Source of the DNA: Stenogyne calaminthoides
Lineage: Eukaryota > Streptophyta > Magnoliopsida > Lamiales > Lamiaceae
Assembly (NCBI GenBank): GCA_037126765.1
Contig: JBBCBC010000026.1
Location: 9,040,418-9,104,417, forward strand
Length of the DNA: 64,000 nucleotides
Direction of reading: 5' to 3'
The translations under genes and the position numbers were made by a program. Positions 11,839 through 21,439 of this stretch are shown here, piece by piece. Every line of letters begins with the position of its first letter. Within the stretch, counting starts at the first letter, position 1. The notes under the pieces are model-generated. The model did no database searches, was not told the origin of the DNA, and worked only from the letters and a program-made list of their open reading frames with translations.

Positions 11839-13367
11839 TGTAGGTCCCGAATGGGTTTGTGAGGGCGTAAGTCTAGGGGAGGGTGAATAGACTTACGAAA
11901 ACTTTTGTGCAAATCGGTGTGAGGGCGATTAACTTTGATCGAAAGCGAGTGAATCGGTTTGGGCGATAACCAACTTCTTGATCGCTGAAGGCATATCGAT
12001 TCGGTAACTATCGGTTTAAGCGATGTGTGCGGAAGCTTAAGTTTTACCCGTGTGAAAAACCGGTTTGATAAATCGATTCAAGGTTGATCTTTTAATCGGT
12101 TTGGTGAAGTGTCACGTTTGATCGTCGGAAGCTTGGTGCTAATCGATCTCAACTTGGAATATGTATGCGCTTTATAGGTTGTGTGCGATTGTGTAGCGAT
12201 TAATCAAAGCGGTAAAGGCACACAAGATTTATAGTGGTTCGGACAAACCGAGTCCCTCGTCCACTCTTCCCTATCACAAAGGGCACCTACTTAACCAATC
12301 GGACTTAGTTTTATGTGTTAGTCCAACACAAGATTAACCGACTAGATGTTTAAAGAGTTCACACTCAACCGATCCCGAGAGATCGGAACTAGAAACCCTA
12401 GTGCGAAATCTTGCTAAACAACTTAACCTAACTTGGGGTTTGGGTAAGATTGTTTTGTTCAACTATGAAATCTTTTCTTGTATATAAAATTTCTAACAAA
12501 CTAGATGAAAAGATTTCTATGCTAAGAACTTATGGGATGAACACTTAATAAAAAATAATCTTCTTGATCGTGTTCTTGTGCGGAAATCTGAGAATTGCTT
12601 GAGCTTCTTAATTGTTCAGAGTCTCCGTTGTTTCACTCTAAAGTGTAATCCCATATATATAGACCTTGAAATCAAAGAGCCGTTGGAGAGCAATTTGAAT
12701 TTCAAATTTATATTTGGTAGACTTGCGAGCTTGATGTGACGAGCCGAGAAGCGACACATGGCCAAAAGCGTGAATTTGTACTTTGTAGCCAATTCTGAGA
12801 GGTAGCATCGAAATCCCGCAATTGCCGGCTCTGATCATACATGTCTTGTTCTTATTGGATAGCAGACTCACCTTTCCGAGTTGTTCTTCCAACTAAGTTT
12901 GGCATTCTTCTTGTTCAGATCATCGACGTATGATTTGGTGAAACATCAGATTTCACTGGTGGTGACCGATCGATCTGAATCGAGTCGGTCTACTGATAGA
13001 GTCTTTCGGTGCGGTTGACTTAGCTTCAACTAGCGACTTCGGTGATGTAGGTCTTTCCGTCCGATCTTGAGTATTGAGTTTGAGCTTTATGACGGTTGAG
13101 ATATCGATTAGATCGGATCGACGGATCTTGTTCTTGTCTTGCATTCCGGCCTGTCGGATATCAGCTATCTTTTGAGTCTTCAGATCTGACCTATACATAT
13201 TGAGTTTCCCCCTCAATATGTGACCTATCTATTACATCAGTTGTTCTATACAGTAATTATCAACTCGTCTCCTATAGCGAGTAATATAAACATCGACCAA
13301 ATGTGTCCGACCGGGTCCTATTACATGTGTTTTTGGAACTTTCATCAAAACTATAAATTCCCCAACA
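11839..13367 (-). repeat. 5' LTR of element 1 (1529 bp)
   Basis: In minus orientation it begins TGTTGGGGAATTTATAG at 13367 and ends CTACA at 11839, so it has TG...CA ends. It lies next to a primer-binding site. A likely promoter TATA box (TATATATA on the minus strand, near 12652-12662) sits about 700 bp from its start. The U3 part matches bases 1-417. Downstream of the TATA, the R/U5-like part carries the Gln/Asn-codon-like 'ctctcgggatcgg ... actcttt' motif that recurs in diverged form in the solo LTR at 61801-63183, so the two families are related. Confidence 0.85.
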
Positions 13368-13401
13368 CCAACCCTCAGATATTGCTGAGCCTTAGGAGCC
13401 G

Positions 13402-14406
13402 ATGAACTTTGATGAGCTCCTGAGTGATATATTGCTTGATCCTTCAGCAGACTTTTCTACTGAACCTGAGAGTCCGATGCTCAAGAAGGGTGAAGCTGAA
13501 GAGACCGAATGGCGAAGCAAGGGGGAACGATTCATTCTAGACCGCTACCCTGAGCTTAGCTCATTCCCTGACCTCCAAGACATCTTCTTCAGATTAAGGT
13601 CAATGGTCTATATCCTCAACCAGACTCTTCCGAAAATGCTCAACATAGCTTCATTCAGCGGCGAAGACTGGTGGAACGAGGAAACAACTTTTTTGACTGA
13701 ATTCTCAGGATTCAGGAAAACCAAGCTCAGGATGAAAACGTCTGATTTTGATGAGTTGGTTAAGAAGAAAGTTGCTGAGAGGAAGGATGCTGAAATTGGT
13801 ACCCCGAGCTCCAAAGACAAATCTCAGGATGGGGACCAACAAGGGGATGATGAGAGTAAATCTCAGAAGGAGAAAGACTTAATCGATCTTTCAAGAGGCA
13901 AACCGTCGAACATCCTCGATCAAGTTAGCCTTCAGGTAACTTTTGGCACTATTAACAATTATGTCAGGATTACTGAAGTCCCTATCTTTAAATCTGTAAT
14001 GCCTGATATGCAGACTGAGGCTCAAGTGGACACCCAAGCTCAGGGTGAAGTCCCAATTCAAATCGAAGCTCGTGTTCAGGGATCGAGACTCAGCCGAAAA
14101 CTGAACCTTCGAGAGACACAACAGATCAGATATGCACCTGAGATTGATCTCACCCCGGTGATGGAGAAGTTGGGGAAGGTTGAGCCAATCCTGATCAAAG
14201 TTGCTCAGATGGAGGAGATATTGGCCAACCAAAGTCAGAAGTTGAAAACTATGAGTTCGTCTTCAGACCTGGTGCAAATTCATAATACTTTGACTGAAAA
14301 GCTGACCTCCATGGAAGGAAAGTTACAAGAGAAGATGGAGGGGGTCAAAACGAAGCTTAATCAGAGTGAAGTTCGGGAGGCGGAAGCATCTAAAAGAAAG
14401 GACTAA
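13402..14406 (+). CDS. Middle part of the extra 3' ORF of a Sirevirus-like element (334 aa)
   Basis: This open frame is homologous to the broken pieces at 46419-46709 and 46145-46336 on the opposite strand. Both have GEDWWNEETTFL, FSGFRKTKLRMK and EIDLTP(V/L)MEKL(G/E)KVEP. It is therefore part of a retrotransposon extra ORF, not a host gene. It begins with an acidic region (MNFDELLSDILLDPSADF), continues with an aromatic-rich block (residues about 50-115) and ends in a long predicted coiled coil (about 255-334, heptad-like MEKLGKVEPILIKVAQMEEI and further K/E-rich helix). The upstream part of the protein was cut off by element 1 at 13367. The function is unknown, and no membrane segment is seen. 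Confidence 0.7.
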   Translation: MNFDELLSDILLDPSADFSTEPESPMLKKGEAEETEWRSKGERFILDRYPELSSFPDLQDIFFRLRSMVYILNQTLPKMLNIASFSGEDWWNEETTFLTEFSGFRKTKLRMKTSDFDELVKKKVAERKDAEIGTPSSKDKSQDGDQQGDDESKSQKEKDLIDLSRGKPSNILDQVSLQVTFGTINNYVRITEVPIFKSVMPDMQTEAQVDTQAQGEVPIQIEARVQGSRLSRKLNLRETQQIRYAPEIDLTPVMEKLGKVEPILIKVAQMEEILANQSQKLKTMSSSSDLVQIHNTLTEKLTSMEGKLQEKMEGVKTKLNQSEVREAEASKRKD

Positions 14407-16598
14407 AATTCTTGAAAAATCTTTGTTGAGGAAATTGGTAGAGAAGAATGAGATGCTAGTGAAAAATCTGAAGAATTCTTAGTGGGAGATGAGCTCATTG
14501 CTCATGGCCAAGATGTGTCAGACATGTTCATGGAGGAACACTCTCTCTAGCCAATTTGTTCATATGGGGAAAGAATTCTTAGAATTATTGGAACATAGAA
14601 CCACCTAAGGAGCTTGAAAAGAAAGAGGAAGCCATGAAGGATTGAGGCCTTAAGTTTGATCTACACTCGAGGGGGGAGAAACAATGCAAGAAGCGGAGTG
14701 GTAGAAGAAGAAGAACAAGCAAGATTATCATATGGACACAACAGGCTTCTCCAATTAAGAGAAAGGTGATTGAGGATATTGAAGACCAAAGTATGGTTTC
14801 AAAAGAAGGCTAAAAAAGACACGAGGTGATGGAAGAGAATTATTGGAACATACTTTGGGAAAGGAAAACATTATCAACATTATTGAAGGAAGATAACAAG
14901 TTGAGGGTAAACGGAGAATAAAAGGAAAAAGAAAATCATTCTTTGAAGCCATGAAGGAGATTGAGGCCACCGTAAGAAGCTTAAGTTTAAGAAGGTGGAA
15001 AAGCGTAAGAGAAGAGAAGAAAAGGTCTACACTCGGGTTCGGATGGAAGAAACAATGCAAGAAGTTGATCCGGTAAAGAGAAATCGGACAAAGTGGTAGA
15101 AGAAGAATTGGAACAAGCCGACGAGATCGGGACGTGAGCAAAATTTCCAATTAAAAGAAAGGTTGTGGCGTTTTGAGGAGCCCTCGAGGGCAAAAGAGCT
15201 AAGGCTTCTAAGCCAATTCGATCAGAAGTAGAAGAAATCGATTGAGGATATTGAAGAATCTGGAAGTCATCCCCATAAGAAGGCCTTCAATACCGAGGAT
15301 TGCTCAAGAAAACACTTCAAGTTGAGCAAGCTAAAAGAGAAGTCACCAAGGCTCATACATTTAAAGACTCAGTGTGCCCGTGATCAAGAAAGAAGATGGA
15401 AGAAGAGAAAAGAAGAAAAAGTGGTTTCAAGAGGTTCAACGGTAACATTCAAATCCACAACAAGAGGATCCATCAAGCTACAAAGCCAAATCGGTTAGGA
15501 GCAAGAAATACACGCATATATTCAAGAAGTGTTCAAATCTAAGCATAAAATGCAGAGAGATTTTCCCAACCTTAGCATTGATGTTGACAAAGTGGATGCC
15601 AATCAAACAATCTTAACAAATGCATGGGAAGAAATTAAGAGAACTTTTTGGTTCTACTATGATGTGCTAAACAGAGAATGGAGAGGTGATAAGTCCCGAT
15701 TAAGTTGGTTTAGGCTTTCATAGACTGGATCTGTCCGAACCTTAAATCCTAAGTATCTTATCGCTTTATGGATAAATCTTATGCGGATGAAAAAAAAAAA
15801 TTGAAAAGTTTTTATATGATAACGTTTTGCCCCTGCAAATGGGTTTTCCAAACGGGACCATCTCCTCACAAGTTGGAAAATGGAATGAATGACAAGTGGA
15901 TGAGAAAGCCATTTCATGGGAAGAGATTAAGAGAACTTTTTTGGTTCTCTATGACGCTCAGAGAATGGAGGGGAGAGACGGGGAACAATCTTTCATAGAC
16001 TATCTCGACCTTCTATCCTAATATCATTAAATCTTGCGGATGAAGAGATGCGATAAAAAGAAGATATTATGGAATGTTCAACCATTTTGAAGTCCCCATT
16101 CGATGAGGTGGAAGAGATTAAAGAGCCGACAGGAACAATCCAGATATCATTAAAGAGAGAGATGCGCTAAAAAGAAGATATTATGGAATGTTCAGAAGTC
16201 CCTCGGCCGATGAGGTGGGAAGACCGAAGATGAAGAGCAAAAAGAAGACCGAAGATGAAGACTTAGAAGATTCATGTAATCCTTTATCTTTTTGTCTTTT
16301 TGATTTTGTTTTTCAGATAAGATTCATTGTAACTTGTAACTGTCTACCTATCATCAATGAAACCTTATCATTTTTTGCTCAAAAGATAATATCTCATTAT
16401 CTTAATTTACATGCCTTTACTTTTGATATGCTTGAATGTTGTCTCTGAGATTAATTGTTGGGAGATTCTCTGTTTAAGAAATTGTTGGGGGATTCTCTGT
16501 TTAAGAAATTGTTGGAGATAAACCAATCTTGTAATAGGTAAAACTGAAACCTGAGTATAGGTTAAGTGTTTTGTAACAAGATAGGTTTTGGCATCATC

Positions 16599-16613
16599 AA
16601 AAAAAGGGGAAAT
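16599..16613 (+). other. Plus-strand polypurine tract ending at the palindrome junction
   Basis: The sequence AAAAAAAGGGGAAAT corresponds to the tract that normally precedes an LTR start (compare GGGGGAAAT before TGTTGGG on the minus strand at 18698-18712). Here no LTR start follows. The next bases are the primer-binding-site side of an LTR in the other orientation. Confidence 0.75.
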
Positions 16614-16629
16614 CTCGCTCGATACCGGT
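16614..16629 (-). other. Primer-binding site of the inverted LTR
   Basis: On the minus strand the LTR end is followed by ACCGGTATCGAGCGAG, aligned with AGTGGTATCAGAGCAG at 54853-54868. It is the Met-tRNA site with CAG-to-CG type changes. Only about 16 bp of this 5' internal side are present before the junction with the plus-strand polypurine tract. Confidence 0.7.
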
Positions 16630-18698
16630 TGTTGGTCGGTGCAAATGAGTCTTTACACGTATGGGGGGAATACACGTGTTCATTGATTTTAAAACTTTTT
16701 TCTTTCTCGAGGTCACTTGGGTCGGAGTTGTCCTGATGATTTGGTCCTGAGAAGCACGAATCGCTCTGAGTCAAAGTCTATCTGAGACAGTGATCCTGAG
16801 CTGCTTTCAGATACCTCAGATAATCCCAACTGATCCTGAGCTGCTTGGATCAGATAACTAACTTACTGAACCCTCAGAAGAGTAAGTTCAGTTTGGTAAC
16901 TATCTGTTCTAGCTACTCAGATGTGCGGAATGGTTGGCCCTAAGTTTATACTCGTTTTATGCTTTGCTGAAAACCTTCCTTTTTAATGAAATAGTGATTA
17001 GGCTGTGATTTAGTTCAGATGCAACTTCAGTGGATTGATTCCAACTGAATATCAGTGAAAATATGCTTTCAGTTTAAAGATATGCAACAGTTAATCAATG
17101 CAAAACAGAAAGCAAAGAACACAGCAAGTTATAGTGGTTCAGAGACTCAAGCTCCTACGTCCACTCTCTCTGACTCTTCAGAGAAATTCACTAATCACTT
17201 CCTAAGGTTTTCTGACTACCTCTGTAGTTTACTAACCTTTCTATTTTGAGCTTTCTGACTACCCCTGTAGTTTACTAACTCAAAACACACACAAGCTTTC
17301 TGACTATCCAAGATAGTTTACTCACTTCTTCTCTAGAGCTTTCTGACTACCTCCTTGTAGTTTACTAACTCTTTACAACTCCAACTCACCAACAATCACA
17401 CTCAAACTACCTTACAAAGGGTTTGGGGTTTCTTGGTTGGTTTCCAACTAGGATGAGATATCCTTTACAATTAAGAACAATGCAAAGGCTAGGATATCTC
17501 GACTAAGCTTTGGATATATCTTATCAAGCTAGGCTTAGTGAAATGAGCTCTCTTCAATATAAAGCACTTGGGAAATTCTTGGGTTTTCGAGTGCTTCAAC
17601 TTGCAATAATAAGTTTGAGCTCTTGAGTTGCTTACAAATTTCCGGTAACCTTCAATGTAGATGGTCACAAGTATTTATAGGCAAACACCAAGGTCACTCT
17701 TGAAAAACTATCCGTTGGAAGAGATAGCTTCGTGAGTTTCCTCTTATGGTGTGTGATGAACGACTATATTTAGGGTTTGAGACTCCCTAGCACGTTTTAG
17801 GCAATAGTCTTTCATGCAGATATTCAACACTTTTTGCAGTCTGGAACATAGTACTACTGACATGTTTCAAATGACTGTCATTGTCGATGTCGAGAATGCT
17901 GATGTTTGTCTTCTTCTTTTTGACTTTTGTCTCCAGTTAAATGTAGACACACAATCGGCTCTTTATGGTTACCATCTCTGAGTGATATAACCTTAACAAC
18001 ACTTTGTCTTAGTTCATTTTGTCTGCATGGGAATGTCTTGGGCAATATCTATTTTTCTAAGCAATCGCGTTTTTCTCAGTATTGTATCCTTCAGATAGAT
18101 ATTTTTGATTGCCTCGGAACATTGGGTTTATATCGAGCATTCAAGATTCTCGAAGTCTTGATAATTATTTGTGCCTTGATATCCTTGATCTCGATCTTGA
18201 TCTTCTTACGTGTCTTGAGTCTTGAGGTCTTCTAAGTCTTGATGTCTTACGAGTCTTCGCGAGATATCTTGGTGATATCTTGAGTCTTCATCTTTGAGTC
18301 TCCGGTTTCTCGATTTCTCATTAGTCTTGATTTTCGATTTCATCTTGAGTCTTGATTCTCGATCTCATCTTGAGTCTTTAGTATCTCGATTTCTCTTGAT
18401 ATCTCGATTTTGAGTCTTAAGTATCTCGATTTTATCTTTGAGTCTTAAGTTTTCGAATTTTATTTCTGAATCTTGAAACTTGATTTCATCTGAAACCGGT
18501 TTCTTGAAACTTCTTGAGTTTTGAGAATCTTGAGAATCTAACTTTGATCTATGTCTGTGTTATACATTTTGCGGATAACATCACGAACACTCTAAAAGCC
18601 GAATCCTGACTCAACTATCAAGATTATCCTGAACATGTCATACTCAGGGGTTTTGAGATCTAATCAAAATCTCTCTTTATTAAATTCACCTCCCAACA
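16630..18698 (-). repeat. Sirevirus-type LTR (2069 bp) at the centre of the palindrome
   Basis: In minus orientation it starts TGTTGGGAGGTG at 18698 and ends CAACA at 16630. It is homologous along its length to the LTR at 54869-56884, including the block of repeated 'agctttctgactacc...tagtttact' units (here about 17205-17370), a TATA-containing segment near 17670-17685 (minus TATAAATA) and a U3 rich in GAGTCTT repeats (about 18185-18500). One side has a polypurine tract (18699-18712) and the other a primer-binding site (16614-16629), as in an LTR shared by two units. In U3, many CTGAG/CAG words of the other copy appear here as CTTGAG or CGA. Confidence 0.85.
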
Positions 18699-20060
18699 AT
18701 TTCCCCCTTTTTGATGATGCCAAAACCTATCTTGTTACAAAACACTTAACCTATACTCAGGTTTCAGTTTTACCTATTACAAGATTGGTTTATCTCCAAC
18801 AATTTCTTAAATAGAGAATCTCCCAATAATTTCTTAAATAGAGAATCTCCCAACAATTAATCTCAGAGACAACATTCAGTCATATCAAAAGTAAACACAT
18901 GTAAATTAAGATAATGAGATATTATCTTTTGAGCAAAAAATGATAAGGTTTCATTGATGATAGGTAGACAGTTGCAAGTTACAATGAATCTTATCTGAAA
19001 AACAAAATCAAAAAGACAAAAAGATAAAGGATTACATGAATCTTCTGAGTCTTCATCTTCGGTCTTCTTTTGCTCTTCTGCTCGGGCTCTTCAGTTCTGA
19101 TCTTACACCTCATTAGCAGGGACTTCAAGGTTGAACATTCCATAATATCTTCTTTTCAACGCATCTCTCTCTTTAATGATATCTGGATTGTTCCCTGTCA
19201 GGCCCAACTGAATGGCGTACTGAACAATTTCCTGAGAAATGGCTTTCTCATTCACACAACCATTCTCCAGCCTAGGAGGAGGGTACGAGTATGGACCAGG
19301 GGCGGTTATCTGCACCTTTCCTTCATCCGCAAGATTTATCCAGCCTTGAAGATACTTAGGATAGAAGGTCAGGAGATAGTCTATGAAAGCCTCATTGGGA
19401 TCTGAGCTCTCCCCTCTCCATTCTCTGAGCACATCATAGTAGAACCAAAAAGTTCTCTTAATTTCTTCCCATGCATCGTTGAGCTGGATTGACATCCACT
19501 TGTCAACATGCGGCCATTTTTGTGCTTTTGTGCTCCCTCTCCTCTTGCTTGCGAACCTCTTGAAACCACTCCTTCTTTTCTGCTCTTCTTCCATCTTCTT
19601 TCTGATCACGGGCACACCAGAAACAGAAGCAGCAGTCTTTTTAGCTTGCTCAACTTGAAGTGTTTTCAGAGCACTTCTGGTATTGAAGACCTTCTTATGG
19701 GGCACTCCTCAGATTCTTCAATATCCTCAATCAGCTTTCTCTTGAAGCCTTAGCTCTTTTGCCCTCAGGCTCCTCAAACGCCACAACCTTTCTTTTAATT
19801 GGCAATTCTGCTCCAGCTTGGCTTGTTCCAATTCTTCCTCTACCACTCAGTTTCTCTGTAGCAACTTCTTGCATTGTTTCTTCTGAAACCTGAGTGTAGA
19901 CTGGCTTCTCCACCTTCTTAAACTTAAGCTTCTCAGTGGCCTCAATCTCCTTCATGGCTTCAACAATGATTTTCTTTTCAGCTTCCTTGACAGTCTTGCC
20001 TTTCAAAGTATGTTCCAATAATTCTCTGAGATCAGCTCCGGGTCTTGCCTTTCAAAGTAT
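18699..20060 (-). mobile_element. Minus-strand 3' internal fragment of a Sirevirus-like element (right arm of the palindrome)
   Basis: It begins with the polypurine tract AAAAAGGGGGAAAT directly before the LTR, then a 3' untranslated part (18713-19102) and the C-terminal part of the extra ORF (19103-20018). It ends near 20060, beyond which the sequence is AT-rich and unrelated. A 19-bp direct repeat, gtcttgcctttcaaagtat, at 19993-20011 and 20042-20060 marks a small duplication at this end. Bases 18699-20017 pair as inverted repeat with about 14848-16613. Confidence 0.8.
19103..20018 (-). CDS. C-terminal domain of the Sirevirus-like extra ORF (two open pieces)
   Basis: Two adjoining open stretches, 20018-19731 (95 aa, K/E-rich, helical) and 19705-19103 (200 aa), lie in different frames, so one indel separates them. 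The 200-aa part is the best-preserved copy of the C-terminal block: WEEIKRTFWFYYDVLREWR, YLLTFYPKYLQGWINLADEG and APGPYSYPPPRLENG, ending with DALKRRYYGMFNLEVPANEV before the stop. Traces of the same block occur at about 15625-16260 (plus) and 44925-45335 (minus). The aromatic-rich, evenly spaced motifs look like a folded domain and not low complexity. I do not recognise the family, and no membrane helix or zinc-binding pattern is visible. It lies at the very end of the element's coding capacity. Confidence 0.7.
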
Positions 20061-20385
20061 AATTGACAATTATTTTTTAAATATTTTAATAAATACGAGT
20101 GTACATATATATATAGTGTTAGTAAATATAGTGTATATAGAATATTAAAATATCATTTTAAAAAAAAATTATTCATGTTAATAAATATATAAAAGAATAT
20201 AAATTATATATTTTTAATTTTATTATAAATATTTTAATCAAATATATATAATAAATATATAAAAAATGACATATATACATATATAATACATAATACATAA
20301 CATAATACATACATGTATATGAAATAATACATATATATACAATACATACATATATATAATATATACAATTAGAAAGGTGCCATTA
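20061..20385. other. AT-rich spacer
   Basis: The stretch is strongly AT-rich, with short (TA)n and ATACATA runs (about 20250-20370). No gene or recognisable element is seen. Confidence 0.5.
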
Positions 20386-20590
20386 TTGACAAGTAACAAG
20401 TCGTGCCCAAACGATTTGGCGAAACACGCAAGACCTTCACATACCGGGAGGTCGCGTGTTCGATTCACCATGGGGGCGAAAAACGCCCAAATAATGCGCT
20501 ACAATAGCTGGGTCGCGTGTCCCAGTGGTTGTGTGGGTGCCTTAGATAGCTTGCAATGCGGGTTCGAATCCCCCAGTTCCAATTTTGATA
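20386..20590 (+). repeat. Two tRNA-like promoter modules, possible SINE or tRNA relics
   Basis: Two segments each end in a sequence like the pol III B box or tRNA T arm: gtgttcgattcacc at 20456-20469 and gggttcgaatccccc at about 20560-20574. Each is preceded at tRNA-like distance by a weak A-box-like stretch (tggcgaaacacgcaaga near 20417; cagtggttgtgtggg near 20523). Neither folds by eye into a complete tRNA with acceptor stem and anticodon loop, so I do not call a tRNA gene. A dimeric tRNA-derived SINE is possible. Confidence 0.4.
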
Positions 20591-20594
20591 TTTT

Positions 20595-20970
20595 CTTCCA
20601 GATAACGAGGGCCATATACCCTCGTTAAACGGCTCGTACAATTGGACGAGGGCCCTAAACCCTCGCTAATATTGCGTGCAAAATTAGCGAGGGTTTTGCG
20701 GCCCTTGTTAAATGTGCGACGCTTTTGGCGAGCGTTCTTTTAGACGCTAATTTGGCGAGGATCGCCAGCCCTCGCCAATCTGACACGCGTCAGTCCCTCG
20801 CCAAAGCCCTCTTTAATTTAACAAGGGTTTAAAAAATCCCTCGTTAAGCAGTTCTCGACGCACATTTTGGAGAGATATATTTTCCCTCTTTAAAATCCTC
20901 TCTAAACAGTTATTCCTCTTTAAAATCCTCTCCAACGCCCTCTTTAAATTACACATATTTTGTGGTGAGT
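20595..20970. repeat. Cluster of GCGAGGG/CCCTCGC hairpins, possible CACTA-type subterminal region
   Basis: At least ten copies of (A/G)CGAGGG or CCCTCG(C/T) occur in both orientations (for example ataacgagggcc...ccctcgttaa and gacgagggccctaaaccctcgctaa), then CCTCTTTAAA copies. Dense short inverted repeats are typical of the subterminal regions of CACTA/EnSpm transposons. A terminus resembling CACTA is not clear (gtggtgagtg near 20965 is only a partial match), so the class is tentative. Confidence 0.4.
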
Positions 20971-21078
20971 GTTCCCGATTATTCAGACCTTAGTCGAAAT
21001 ATATGTACTGGACGTAGTTGTAATTTTGTAGATACAATTCTTCTCTACCGTAATTCTGATTTATTAAAGAAGCAGAGA

Positions 21079-21079
<1 letters not shown>

Positions 21080-21129
<50 letters not shown>
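21080..21129. repeat. (AT)n microsatellite
   Basis: An uninterrupted AT dinucleotide run of about 48 bp. Confidence 0.95.
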
Positions 21130-21132
<3 letters not shown>

Positions 21133-21439
21133 CCATCTCTGTTCAAAAAGAATGCAAAAACGGGGGATTTATCGAATAAAAAATATTATTGTCTAAACTT
21201 ATTATTTTGAAATCCGAACCAAATATTGAGTTTTTTCAACAATTTTGAACTAAAAATTTCTAATTTAATTGCACGAAAATAAATAAACTGATTTAACATA
21301 GTCTATATATATATCCTTTGATATTACATTCATACAAAATAAACAAAGCATGCAAGCTACATACCAAAATCAATGCAGAAATCGAATCAATACAGAAGGA
21401 ATAAACAGAAACACTACATTGCACTGCATAAAATATTAT

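Larger units (their letters stand above)
1..13367 (-). mobile_element. Nested Sirevirus-like Ty1-copia element (element 1), truncated by the window edge
   Basis: On the minus strand the order is 5' LTR (11839-13367), primer-binding site, gag, protease, integrase, decayed reverse transcriptase and RNase H, an extra ORF, a polypurine tract and the 3' LTR (1-417, continuing outside the window). Bases 1-417 and about 12953-13367 are clearly homologous, which ties the two ends together. The gene order protease-integrase-RT-RNase H defines Ty1-copia. The long LTRs and the extra coding region after pol fit the Sirevirus lineage. The right end at 13367/13368 interrupts an extra-ORF fragment of another Sirevirus-like family, so the insertion is nested. 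The target duplication cannot be checked because the left end is missing. Pol is full of frameshifts, so this copy is not autonomous as sequenced. Confidence 0.85.
13368..16613 (+). mobile_element. Plus-strand 3' internal fragment of a Sirevirus-like element (left arm of a palindrome)
   Basis: The fragment starts where element 1 interrupts it (13368) and contains part of the extra ORF (13402-14406), its broken C-terminal part (14407-16260), a 3' untranslated part and a polypurine tract ending at 16613. From about 14848 onward it is the reverse complement of 18699-20017. The left arm is longer by roughly 450 bp because of internal duplications: the sequence coding WEEIKRTFWF occurs near 15625 and again near 15920, and a gatattatggaatgttca block occurs near 16060 and 16165. 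Bases about 15436-15590 also resemble the solo LTR at 62505-62740, which makes this arm a mosaic. Confidence 0.75.

Noticed and set aside
13402..14406. A 334-aa plus-strand ORF as a host gene
   Set aside because: It is homologous to broken pieces at 46145-46709 inside a retrotransposon and lies next to an LTR-linked internal end, so it is part of the element's extra ORF.
16630..18698. An LTR pair delimiting a complete element with 13368-16613 or 18699-20060
   Set aside because: Both flanks carry 3' internal ends, in opposite orientations, so this LTR cannot be paired with either side as a normal complete element.
20440..20475. A tRNA gene
   Set aside because: Only T-arm-like and weak A-box-like words are present; no acceptor stem pairing or anticodon loop could be built.
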